Shown here: in pieces, positions 42,074 through 50,700 of the stretch
Numbering within the stretch: the first letter of the stretch is position 1
Layout of the letters: the number at the start of each line of letters is the position of its first letter
Source: Paenibacillus lemnae
GTDB taxonomy: Bacteria; Bacillota; Bacilli; Paenibacillales; Paenibacillaceae
Assembly: GCF_012933385.1 (NCBI RefSeq)
Contig: NZ_JABBPN010000016.1
Location: 37,820-101,819 of the forward strand
DNA length: 64,000 nucleotides
Direction: 5' to 3'
The notes under the pieces: model-generated
What the model saw: only the letters and a program-made list of their open reading frames with translations
Told to the model about the DNA's origin: nothing
Databases searched by the model: none
Made by a program: the position numbers and the translations under genes

Positions 42074-42940
42074 GTGAAGGCATATGAGGATATTAAAAAA
42101 GGAGAGCGCGGAGCTTGGGTCAGCATTGCAGCCTATCTGATTCTTTCTGCGTTCAAGCTGTTCTGCGGATATCTGTTCTCATCCAGCGCTTTGATTGCAG
42201 ACGGAGTGAACAATCTAACAGACATCGTGGCTTCTACCGCGGTATTGATCGGTTTGCGGATTTCGCAGAAACCGCCGGATAAAGATCATGCCTATGGTCA
42301 CTTCCGGGCAGAGACCGTGGCGGCATTGGTGGCTTCTTTTATTATGGCCGTCGTCGGCATTCAGGTGCTTGTGGAAGCGGTGAGATCTTTATTTGAAGGA
42401 AGTAAGGCTGCGCCGAATTTATGGGCAGCAGGTGTGGCGGGGATCGCTGCCGTGGCTATGCTGGGTGTATATCGTTATAATGCCCGGCTTTCCCGGAAAA
42501 TTAACAGCCAGGCATTGATGGCGGCAGCCAAAGATAATTTGTCCGATGCGCTGGTCAGTATCGGAGCGGCGGTAGGTATTATTGGTGCACAATTCGGGCT
42601 GCCCTGGATGGATACGGTGGCGGCCATAGCGGTAGGCCTGATCATCTGCAAGACAGCGTGGGAAATCTTTCGTGATAGCACACATAGTCTGACAGACGGA
42701 TTTGATGAAACACGTTTGTCGGATTTTCGGAGTACGATTGAGCGAACCCCTGGTGTAGAAAATATCCGGGATATGAAAGCACGAATTCACGGAAACCATG
42801 TGCTGGTGGATGTGGTGATTGAAGTCGATCCGCAGCTGAGCGTAACCGAAGGGCATAAAATCAGCGAATCAATCGAGGAGCGGATGGTGAGAAAGCATAA
42901 CATTATGAACATTCATGTTCATGTAGAACCCAAGGAATAA
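42074..42940 (+). CDS. Cation diffusion facilitator (Mn-type candidate)
   Basis: A 288-residue CDF transporter that exports divalent cations by proton antiport. Six membrane helices occupy about residues 15-205. The metal-site motifs are ADGVNNLTD in helix 2 (Asp43/Asn47) and KDNLSDALVSIGA in helix 5 (Asp pair), and HAYGHFRAE follows helix 2. Asp/Asn-based sites rather than His-rich ones, as in B. subtilis MneP and MneS, favour manganese over zinc. The C-terminal 80 residues form the cytoplasmic ferredoxin-like domain. The start is GTG behind AAGGAG at long spacing. No His-rich loop is visible. Confidence 0.9.
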   Translation: MKAYEDIKKGERGAWVSIAAYLILSAFKLFCGYLFSSSALIADGVNNLTDIVASTAVLIGLRISQKPPDKDHAYGHFRAETVAALVASFIMAVVGIQVLVEAVRSLFEGSKAAPNLWAAGVAGIAAVAMLGVYRYNARLSRKINSQALMAAAKDNLSDALVSIGAAVGIIGAQFGLPWMDTVAAIAVGLIICKTAWEIFRDSTHSLTDGFDETRLSDFRSTIERTPGVENIRDMKARIHGNHVLVDVVIEVDPQLSVTEGHKISESIEERMVRKHNIMNIHVHVEPKE

Positions 42941-42954
42941 GCAGCATACAAAAC

Positions 42955-43130
42955 AAGAAAAGGATCGCATTGACTCGATCCTTTTCTTTCGCATAGCAAG
43001 AAAAAAAGGATCGCATTGACTCGATCCTTTTCTTTCGCATAGCAAAGAAAAAAAGGATCGCATTGACTCGATCCTTTTCTTTCGCATAGCAAAGAAAAAA
43101 AGGATCGCATTATATGCGGTCCTTTTTGTT
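42955..43130. repeat. Tandem array of terminator hairpins
   Basis: A 46-47 base unit occurs three times in tandem with a fourth variant. Unit starts (GGATCG) are at 42962, 43008, 43055 and 43102. Each of the first three contains AAAAGGATCG-CATTGACT-CGATCCTTTT plus CTTTCGCATAGCAAAG; the fourth hairpin is GGATCGCATTATATGCGGTCC. All hairpins have A-runs on the left and T-runs on the right and lie between convergent genes. Confidence 0.92.
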
Positions 43131-43135
43131 CCCAT

Positions 43136-43540
43136 TTACATGTCTACTTTGATCCATGCTTTGCCGAGCCAAGTGTAAATCTCAACCCATTCGCCGCCCC
43201 AGATCATTTGTCTCTCCATACCTGTTGTATCTACTTTTTGTGGAGACAAGGCACCCATAATTTTACCGTTAGGCATGTCATAGAAGTATGTTCTCTTCAT
43301 CAACTGAATAATCTCTGTCGGGTTCATGACAACCTCATCTGCTTTGATGATCGGCTCCTCCATATTTGGAGTTGTTGTTGTGGAAGTACCTTCAATAACT
43401 TGAGTATCAGTCGTAGTCGCTTCTGCGTCATACGTTGCAGATACTGGAGTTACTTGACCTTGGATCGGATCTGCCGATGCTGCTGCCGTAAGGGACAAGG
43501 CAAGGGCTAAAGCTGCGGTTACACTGACTGTTTTCTTCAT
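43136..43540 (-). CDS. Secreted protein with SH3-like C-terminus
   Basis: A 134-residue protein with a signal peptide (1-25, MKKTVSVTAALALALS with cleavage near ASADP). A Thr-rich linker (EATTTDTQVIEGTSTTTT) follows. Residues 75-134 (RTYFYDMPNGKIMGALSPQKV, WGGEWVEIYTWLGKAWIKVD) have the strand pattern of a bacterial SH3-like domain and may bind cell wall. ATG 43540 follows GAGGAGGAG. The upstream frame to 43579 has no ribosome site. It ends directly against the tandem terminator array. Confidence 0.8.
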   Translation of the reverse strand: MKKTVSVTAALALALSLTAAASADPIQGQVTPVSATYDAEATTTDTQVIEGTSTTTTPNMEEPIIKADEVVMNPTEIIQLMKRTYFYDMPNGKIMGALSPQKVDTTGMERQMIWGGEWVEIYTWLGKAWIKVDM

Positions 43541-43700
43541 GAATGACTCCTCCTCGAGATACTTTGGATGATTTGACAATAACGATATAACCTGTTAGCA
43601 GGTAAAATGAACCATTTATTTAGTTATTTTTTTAAACGAGACTTAAAATCATGTAAAATACACCTTGTACATATGTCTTTGGCATGAGAGGAGAATGGGT

Positions 43701-44273
43701 ATGGCACGCCGCAAAAAAAGAAAAAGTACCTTTCTGATCCTGCTGCTCGTCCTTTTGTTAGGTACTGCAGGGGGAGCATGGTGGATTTCACCGACAAAAG
43801 ATCTGGATTTGGGCTATCGCCCTTTAGATGTGAAGGATAAAGTGCTGAGGATGGTGGAAACCAGAGAGCCTCGGATGTTTCTGAATGCAGATGAGGTTGC
43901 ACAGCTTAGTAAAAAGAACTTGATCACATACCTGAACACCCATCATGTTGGGGTAGATGTAACAGGGGCTGAGTTTCGAATGCAGGGAAAGCAGATGATC
44001 GCGGACATTAATGGAAAATGGGGCGTACTTCCATTCGGTGCACAGCTTGAGTTTCAGATGAAGTCCAGTGGGAGCCATATTGTGTTAGGCCACACGTCTA
44101 CCAGCGTGAGAGGATGGGAAGTGCCGCAGGGGCTGTTTCATCTACAGCCGATTACCATCTCCTTGAAAGATTACCTTCCAGACATGCTTACGGTCAAAAA
44201 TATTGAATTTCTTGCGGAGGGGCTGCAGCTGTCTTTCACGATCGACTGGATGAACATTCCTTCATTATTCTAA
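43701..44273 (+). CDS. Single-pass membrane protein of unknown function
   Basis: A 190-residue protein with a very basic N-terminus (ARRKKRKS), one hydrophobic helix (9-28) and an extracytoplasmic 160-residue domain of unknown fold. The domain contains FLNADEVAQLSKKNLITYLN and ends in an alternating beta-rich region. ATG 43701 is seven bases behind AGGAG. I do not recognise a family. A terminator follows. Confidence 0.72.
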   Translation: MARRKKRKSTFLILLLVLLLGTAGGAWWISPTKDLDLGYRPLDVKDKVLRMVETREPRMFLNADEVAQLSKKNLITYLNTHHVGVDVTGAEFRMQGKQMIADINGKWGVLPFGAQLEFQMKSSGSHIVLGHTSTSVRGWEVPQGLFHLQPITISLKDYLPDMLTVKNIEFLAEGLQLSFTIDWMNIPSLF

Positions 44274-44283
44274 CTTTAAATAA

Positions 44284-44320
44284 AAAAAAGAGCCGTCCGT
44301 TTTGCGGATGGCTCTTTTTT
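44284..44320 (+). terminator. Bidirectional terminator
   Basis: AAAAAAGAGCCGTCCG pairs with CGGATGGCTCTTTTTT with one wobble. It serves the plus-strand gene and could serve the DUF1328 gene on the minus strand. Confidence 0.88.
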
Positions 44321-44373
44321 GTACAGCGTATGCATTTGTTAAGAACTTCTTTTATGTGTATGCGCCTGGTTAG

Positions 44374-44544
44374 CTACATAGACCTCTTGCGGCTGAAGAA
44401 CAGAGAAATCACGAACAGTACCAGGAAAACGAAGAACATGACTTTTGCGATGCTGGCAACTGCCTCCACGACGATTCCTAAGAACCCAAGCACACCTGCA
44501 GCAATCGCAATCAGCAGCAGAATCATGGACCATTTCAACATCAT
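44374..44544 (-). CDS. DUF1328-family small membrane protein
   Basis: A 56-residue, two-helix membrane protein. [25 protein letters not shown] and the following [17 protein letters not shown] segment are the recognisable DUF1328/YtjA-type pattern. The start chosen is ATG 44544, five bases behind GGGTG; the longer frame to 44580 has no ribosome site. Members are often stress-induced, but the function is unknown. It lies in a cluster with other small stress-type membrane proteins. Confidence 0.85.
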   Translation of the reverse strand: MMLKWSMILLLIAIAAGVLGFLGIVVEAVASIAKVMFFVFLVLFVISLFFSRKRSM

Positions 44545-44788
44545 AATCACCCAGCTTTCGAATATTTTAACTGAAAGCACCTGCAGCTTTACGTTATTCG
44601 GCTGCCGTGTATGCCAGCGGAATACACAAGGATTGAAGCATTATCCGTTTCATGTCTAGATACCCGTCAAGACGTGCGCTTCAAGCATTGTGTAAGCCAG
44701 GGCTCCCAGCGTCTTGTCATTTACTTTAACCGTGGTCATTTACCTTGAAACAAGGCGTGCTGAGCGCTTGAAAACCCCTTCTATATTT

Positions 44789-44814
44789 GTTTCGGGGTGA
44801 AAGAGAGGGGGTAA
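44789..44814 (+). promoter_or_regulatory. Sigma-B-type promoter of the DUF948 gene
   Basis: GTTTCG (44789-44794), 14 bases, GGGTAA (44809-44814) against the consensus GTTTAA, 12-14, GGGTAT. The transcript would start near 44821, leaving the ribosome site of the gene at 44860 intact. The rest of 44545-44859 shows no gene. Confidence 0.5.
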
Positions 44815-44859
44815 CTATGAACTATCCAAACAATCCAAAAACAAAGTGAGGTAGTGCGT

Positions 44860-45387
44860 ATGTTAACACAAATTAGTGTAGCCGTTATCGCCGTAGCGTT
44901 CGCGGTTCTGGTCTTCTTCCTTATCAAAACATTGAAGTCGGCAACCGTGTCGCTGGATAAGGTGACACAAACGCTTCAGGATGTACAGAAAACAATTGAT
45001 GAGCTGAGTTATGAAGTGAAGCAGACGATTCGTAATACGAATGATATTACGGCGGATGTCCAGCACAAAATGAAACAAATTGATCCGGTTATGGTAACAG
45101 TTAAAAATCTGGGTGAAGCTCTAAGTGAAGTTACATATGCGGTTAAAGAAGTTTCAGCCGGCATAGTAGGAAAATTCAGACAAACCAAGCTTGAGAATAA
45201 ACAAACGAAATCCATATCGCAGACTTCATCTGCTGCAGCGACTCCTCAAGAGCGCACGGTACAATCGTATGATGCGACTTATAATGAATCATCCAAATCA
45301 TCATCTTCCAATGCAGGAAAATGGCTGAATTATGTAGATACAGCTGTAGGCATCTGGAGTAAATTCCGTCGTCAAAAGGCACGTTAA
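44860..45387 (+). CDS. DUF948-family protein (YtxG-like)
   Basis: A 175-residue protein. A single N-terminal membrane helix (4-25, VAVIAVAFAVLVFFLIK) is followed by a coiled-coil-like cytoplasmic or peripheral domain (KTLKSATVSLDKVTQTLQDV to KEVSAGIVGKF) and a Ser/Thr-rich tail. This is the DUF948/YtxG pattern; in B. subtilis ytxG belongs to a sigma-B- and sigma-H-controlled operon with ytxH. Here ytxH lies 12 kb away. ATG 44860 is chosen, eight bases behind GAGG; GTG 44854 is an alternative. A sigma-B-type promoter precedes it. Confidence 0.85.
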   Translation: MLTQISVAVIAVAFAVLVFFLIKTLKSATVSLDKVTQTLQDVQKTIDELSYEVKQTIRNTNDITADVQHKMKQIDPVMVTVKNLGEALSEVTYAVKEVSAGIVGKFRQTKLENKQTKSISQTSSAAATPQERTVQSYDATYNESSKSSSSNAGKWLNYVDTAVGIWSKFRRQKAR

Positions 45388-45462
45388 ACTAACTATACAA
45401 CTAGAACTTCTGTGACAACACTTACCAGGAGTCAACAGGGATACAGAAAGGGTTGAGTAATC

Positions 45463-45990
45463 ATGTTAAATGTCGTGCTGCTGTTGATGAGTATGCTGTC
45501 GACCTTTAGCGGCGGGCCGAATCTTGAGCCCGCTATCGATGCCGGAATAAAGTCACCTGTGGTTCATGCTGCATTAACCTTTGAACCTGCTAAAGCGACC
45601 TATTCCCCAGCCGAAGAGGTAGTCACTCTAAATGAAATTGCACTTACGGACCGCATTGAGGATGTCATCCGCAAGAAAGGTGAGCCGCTGGAAATCACAG
45701 TTGAGCCGCTGCTTGAAACGACGGATTATCATTATGAAGATATGACCATCGGTTTCAGCAATGGGTTAACGGAATTTGTCCATGTTACGCCTGCAGCTAA
45801 TTTCATTGAAGTAAATGGCCTCTCTGTTCCTATGATTCCTGGTGAGATTGTTGCAGCTTTCGGTGAGCCTTATTATGAAGGCGAAGATGGTATTGTATAT
45901 GTATGGAATCATCAAGCAATAAAGGTTTATTTGGATCAGCAAAGCGGTGAAATTTCAGGTGTAGATTTATTTGTGGATTATAGTCAATAA
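45463..45990 (+). CDS. Hypothetical secreted or membrane-anchored protein
   Basis: A 175-residue protein with an N-terminal hydrophobic segment (1-15) ending in a small-residue region, which may be a signal peptide. The remainder contains two similar blocks of the type DVIRKKGEPLEITVEP and GEIVAAFGEPYYEGEDGIVYVWNHQAIKVYLD, a pattern seen in small secreted proteins whose repeats carry a GEP turn. No catalytic motif is visible. AAAGGG precedes the ATG. The next gene begins 84 bases downstream. Confidence 0.6.
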   Translation: MLNVVLLLMSMLSTFSGGPNLEPAIDAGIKSPVVHAALTFEPAKATYSPAEEVVTLNEIALTDRIEDVIRKKGEPLEITVEPLLETTDYHYEDMTIGFSNGLTEFVHVTPAANFIEVNGLSVPMIPGEIVAAFGEPYYEGEDGIVYVWNHQAIKVYLDQQSGEISGVDLFVDYSQ

Positions 45991-46073
45991 AGTGTTTCAA
46001 ATGCTGGGAATGTGGTTAAATAAACGAAGGGCTTTTATGTTTCTTTATAATCTTACGGGATTAAGGAGGTTAT

Positions 46074-46424
46074 ATGATGGAATCTGCGAATCCAAAAGCT
46101 TATGCAAAAATAACCGAAAATGCGACACAGGCGGTACAGGAAGTCCAACAGCTGCAAAGTACAGGCTATATGGCCGATCAAATATTTGTGCTCGCTCATG
46201 ATTCTGATAAATCTGAACGCATTGCCCATGCATCTCATGCAAAGGAAGTCGGCATGAAAGAAGAAGGCGTGTTCGATTCCATAGCAAATCTGTTCCGTTC
46301 ACGCGGAGATGAACTGCGGGCCAAGATCGTTTCTCTTGGATTTACCGAAGCAGAAGCTGATTTTTATGAGAAGCAGCTGGATCTAGGGAAAGTTCTGGTC
46401 ATCGCCAAAAAAAATCAGCCATGA
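46074..46424 (+). CDS. General stress protein (YflT-like)
   Basis: A 116-residue soluble protein of the heat-induced stress protein YflT family, recognisable by the start (TENATQAVQEVQQLQSTGYMADQIFVLAHD) and the DELRAKIVSLGFTEAEADFYEKQLDLGKVLVIAK end. B. subtilis YflT is a sigma-B-dependent general stress protein. ATG 46074 is preceded by AAGGAGG; ATG 46077 is equally possible. It is followed by a long terminator hairpin and then the sigma-B control genes, which fits membership of the stress regulon. Confidence 0.85.
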   Translation: MMESANPKAYAKITENATQAVQEVQQLQSTGYMADQIFVLAHDSDKSERIAHASHAKEVGMKEEGVFDSIANLFRSRGDELRAKIVSLGFTEAEADFYEKQLDLGKVLVIAKKNQP

Positions 46425-46446
46425 TGCAAATATGTTAAATAAAGCT

Positions 46447-46499
46447 AAACATAGATAAGGAATGGGACAGTGCTGTCCCATTCCTTATCTATGTTTTTA
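46447..46499 (+). terminator. Rho-independent terminator after the YflT-like gene
   Basis: A perfect 24-bp stem (AAACATAGATAAGGAATGGG with its complement) around a 2-base loop and a T-run. Confidence 0.9.
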
Positions 46500-46616
46500 A
46501 ATAGGTGAATATTTCATGCGGTGGAGTTATTTTCAATATTCATCTATTAAATACGTTATATAGTATAATAGTTGGAGTAATTCGATCGTGTGAGCAGAAA
46601 CGTTAAGGAGAGGGTT

Positions 46617-47792
46617 ATGAGAATATTAATCGTAGACGACAATCCGACCAACGTCATTATCATTAGAGAAATATTGAAGAAGGAACAGTACAGAGACATT
46701 GTGACTGCTCCGTCGGCTATTGAAATGCTGGAGATTCTCGGAATTGGAGACCGCCGTGCGGACCTCCGCCCCAATCGCAGCGACATTGATTTGATTTTGC
46801 TGGATATGATGATGCCGGAAATGGATGGCATAGAAGCTTGCCGCATCGTTCAGCAGTATGAACACTTGAAAGATATACCCATTATTATGGTCACGGCTGT
46901 TGGTGATTCGAAGAAGCTTGCAGAAGCACTGGATGCCGGTGCAGGCGACTATGTAACCAAGCCCATTAACAAAGTAGAGATGATGGCAAGAATCCGGCTG
47001 GCCCTTCGGCTTAAGCATGAGAAGGACTGGCACAAGGAGCGGGAGCAGCGAATTCATGACGAGCTCAGATTGGCATCGATGGTTCAGCATGCTGTACTCA
47101 GCCTGCCGATCCGCGACCCCTCTTTTGAAGTTCATGCCCTTTATCAGCCTTCAGCAGAGCTGGCCGGCGACTTATACGCCTGGTATCCGCTTGGTGAAGG
47201 ACGATATGGGATTATTTTGCTGGATATGATGGGACATGGCATTTCATCTTCATTGTTCTGCATGTTTATTGCATCTGTCCTCAAGGATACGGTGGTTACG
47301 CATCAGAAACCGGATAAAGTCATACAGGAGTTAAACCGCCGTTTTAATCAGCTGCATATTGATGATCAGCTGATTCAATATTATTTTACAGCGATCTATT
47401 TAATGGTGGATACACGGGCCAAGCGGATTGATTATGTCAATGCGGGACATCCTCCGGCTTTGTTTTTTGAGAAAGGCGGAGAGGTGACCACCCTTGATCA
47501 AGGATGTTGTCCTGTCGGGTTATTTGACCACATCGATGATATGGAGCTGAGAAGCTTCCAATACGAGGGAGAGGCTCACATAGCCATGTACACCGATGGT
47601 ATTCTGGAAGAAGTAGAAGGAAGTCATGATGATCAGCTGGAATATCTGAAGTCCCGCTTGGGGGGAAGCCATCATTGGCGGGAAGATGAGATGAAGGAAC
47701 AGTTTTTTGTCGACGATGCGCAAGTGGAACGTGATGACGACAAATGTCTGGTTTGGATTTCTTTAAAAGACGGAGAGGGAGAGCCTGAATGA
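46617..47792 (+). CDS. rsbY: Receiver-PP2C phosphatase, RsbY/RsbU-like
   Basis: A 391-residue fusion. Residues 1-125 are a receiver domain with phosphoacceptor Asp63 (LILLDMMMPEMDG), acidic pair VDDN at 6-9 and Lys in TKPINK. Residues about 150-385 are a SpoIIE/PP2C phosphatase domain with metal ligands in AGDLYAW, DMMGHGISS and YTDGILEE. In Bacillus cereus RsbY has the same layout and dephosphorylates RsbV when its receiver is phosphorylated by RsbK. ATG 46617 follows AAGGAGAGGG. The gene overlaps the hybrid kinase gene by 4 bases. Control of RsbV here is an inference from position and layout. Confidence 0.9.
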   Translation: MRILIVDDNPTNVIIIREILKKEQYRDIVTAPSAIEMLEILGIGDRRADLRPNRSDIDLILLDMMMPEMDGIEACRIVQQYEHLKDIPIIMVTAVGDSKKLAEALDAGAGDYVTKPINKVEMMARIRLALRLKHEKDWHKEREQRIHDELRLASMVQHAVLSLPIRDPSFEVHALYQPSAELAGDLYAWYPLGEGRYGIILLDMMGHGISSSLFCMFIASVLKDTVVTHQKPDKVIQELNRRFNQLHIDDQLIQYYFTAIYLMVDTRAKRIDYVNAGHPPALFFEKGGEVTTLDQGCCPVGLFDHIDDMELRSFQYEGEAHIAMYTDGILEEVEGSHDDQLEYLKSRLGGSHHWREDEMKEQFFVDDAQVERDDDKCLVWISLKDGEGEPE

Positions 47793-50700
47793 AGATCAAA
47801 AACAAGCTGGTGATCGGTTTTACATCACTGCTCGTCATTATGATGATCCTGTCAGTCATTATGTATGACAGACTGAGCTATATGAATGATCAGATGGATG
47901 CGATTTATACGGAGCGCTACCAGAAGGTCCGTGACTCCAGTACGATGCGCGGGCACGTTAATGACATGGCTCGTGTTCTAACCAATATGATGCTTACGGC
48001 CGAGACCGCCTCCTCTGCAGAAACGAAAGCCGAAATTGAGAGAATGACGGAAACGGCTGCCGGTTATTATAATTCTCTCAAAGAGGCGATTGATACAGCA
48101 GAAGAGATGCAGCTCCTGAGCCAGATTGAGGACGCGGCAGCAGATTATATTGCCTACCAGAACCGCACGCTTGAACTTCTAGGAGAGGGAAATCTCGAGG
48201 AGGCCAATACGTATCGGTTTACAACAGGTCAGGCTGTTCAGGAGGAAATGCTGGACAGGCTGAATGCGATGGCAAGCTACGAAGATAATAAAATTACAGA
48301 GGACATATCAAGTGCCAAAGCAGCGTATGACCGCTCACTCCAGACGACCACGATAATCCTGGCAGCAGGGCTGCTTACAGGACTAGGTGTTATGCTGTGG
48401 GCTGTGCCTAGTATTACACGAGGGATTAACACCGTTTCCTTAATGCTCAAGAGCTTTGGGAGTGGAGAGTTGAAAGAAATCCGAAGCATTGAGGTGACCA
48501 CGAAGGATGAGATTGGCGACGTGGCACAAGTGTTTAAGGAAATGGCTGAAGATATTGAGGAGAAGCAGAAGCTGGAGCATACGTATCAACAAGCCCAGAA
48601 TGATCAATCCTGGATCAACTCCAATATGGCCAGAGTCACGGAATTGCTTGAAGGCGTAAATTCGCTTTCCGAGGTGGGGCAGCGGTTTATCACGGAATTC
48701 ACCCCCGTGCTGGGCGGAAATTATGGGGCATTGTATATCCATGAGGTTGACAGGGATCCAGACAAGCTGATACTAAAAGGTTCATACGCCCTTGATACCG
48801 GAGAAGAACCTAAGCATCAATTTAAAGTGGGTGAAGGACTTGTCGGACAAGCGGCGCTGGATAAGAAGCCGATCATGCTCGATACCCTTCCGGATGGATA
48901 CCTGAGTATAAAATCTGCCTGGGGCTCATCCAAGCCGGGCACGCTGGTCATCTATCCGATTCTGTTTGAGAACGAAGTGCTGGGTGTGCTGGAGCTGGCT
49001 GCGTTTGAGCCATTTAATCACCTTCAGAAGCAGCTGGTATCTCAACTGTCGACCTCCCTTGGTATTGTACTCAATAATATTACCGGACGTCTGCGGGTGG
49101 AAGAATTGCTTCGTGAGTCTCAAGCGATGACAGAAGAGCTTCAAGCGCAGTCCGAGGAGCTTCAGACCCAGCAGGAAGAGCTTCGCCGTTCCAATGAGAA
49201 TTTGGAAGAACAGACCGAGGCACTCAAGCGTTCGGAAGAACTGCTGCAGCGGCAGCAGGAGGAACTGGAGCATTTTAATACCGAGCTGATGGCCAAGACC
49301 AGTGCACTGGAAGAGCAGGTGCAGGAGGTCGAAGAGAAGAATGACGAAATCGAGAAAGCACGCAAACAGCTGGAGAAGCAGGCACAGCAGCTTTCTCTGA
49401 CAAGCAAGTATAAATCGGAGTTCCTGGCGAACATGTCGCATGAGCTTCGCACACCGCTGAACAGTCTGCTAATTCTTTCACAGCTGCTGACAGAGAACAA
49501 AGACGGCAATCTATCTGCCAAGCAGATTGAATATGCGCAGACGATCTATATGTCTGGCGCAGATTTGCTCAAAATGATTGATGAGATTCTGGACTTGTCC
49601 AAAGTGGATGCAGGCAAGATGGAAATTAACCGTGAATCGGTGGATATGAAAGATATCGAGTCTTTTGTACACCAGAATTTTGATGCTGTAGCATCCAAGA
49701 AAAATCTCGCACTGCAGGTAGAGATTGATGAAGGCATTCCTTCTCATGTTGTGACAGACGGACACCGTGTTAAGCAGATCCTGAGAAATCTGCTGTCGAA
49801 TGCTTTCAAGTTTACCAGCAGCGGGTCTGTTGAACTGCTCATCGGTCCGGCTGATAATGAGAAGCTGCCGGTATTCCTGGATCGCAGCGGGCGTTATATT
49901 GCTTTTTCTGTCAAAGATACAGGCATTGGTATTCCTTCAGATAAAACAGATCTGATCTTCGAAGCCTTCCAGCAGGTGGACGGTACAACCAGCCGCAAGT
50001 ATGGCGGAACAGGCCTGGGGTTGTCGATCAGCCGCGAGCTGTCACGACTTCTTGGCGGAGGAATTAATGTGGAGTCGGAAGAAGGACAGGGCAGCGTGTT
50101 TACTTTATATCTGCCTGAGCAGTCTCATTTGTCAGCAGCTGTCAGTGAGGCGGCTCCGTCACAGGAAACACCGCATTCCAGCCTGTTGATTAAAGAGGAA
50201 TATCTTCCTCCGAAGCAGCAGTTCGCCAAGCCAAGTGATGTGTACGGCCAAGTGGAAGATGACCGTGATAACATCGGTCCAACAGACAAGCTGCTGCTGA
50301 TTGTGGAGGACGATACGAAATTCGCCAAAATCCTGGTGGATATGGCAAGAGGACGGGGTTTCAAAGCGATTGTAGCTCATCAAGGAGACACAGGCTTGAA
50401 GATGGCTCAATCATACCAGCCGGATGCGATTATTCTGGACATTCAGCTGCCGGTGATGGATGGGTGGTCTGTGCTTGGTGAGCTGAAGAGTTTGGCAGCG
50501 ACCCGGCATATTCCGGTACATGTCATTTCTGTTGTAGATGATGTGAAGCAGGGTCTCATGATGGGAGCTATCGCTTATCTCAAAAAGCCGTCATCCCGTG
50601 AAGCGCTGGAAAATGCTTTTTCGCATATCGAATCCTATTCTGAGAAAACCATGAAACAGCTGCTCATTGTGGAAGATGATGATATTCAGCGGTTGTCGAT

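Noticed and set aside
42955..43130. CRISPR array
   Set aside because: Units are contiguous and nearly identical throughout, without unique spacers, and there are no cas genes.
42869..43135. Minus-strand frame encoding repeated peptides such as MRKKRIESMRSFF across the tandem array
   Set aside because: It is produced by the 46-47 base repeats, whose period is not a multiple of three, has no ribosome site and covers hairpin terminators.
44817..44849. Ten-codon leader frame with AGAGGGGG before it, upstream of the DUF948 gene
   Set aside because: It overlaps the proposed sigma-B -10 region, so that transcript would not contain it, and no regulatory meaning of its codons is evident.
46039..46062. 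Sigma-B-type promoter GTTTCT-N12-GGGATT before the YflT-like gene
   Set aside because: Transcription would begin near 46069, inside the ribosome site at 46063-46069, so the message would be poorly translated. The -10 box is also weak.
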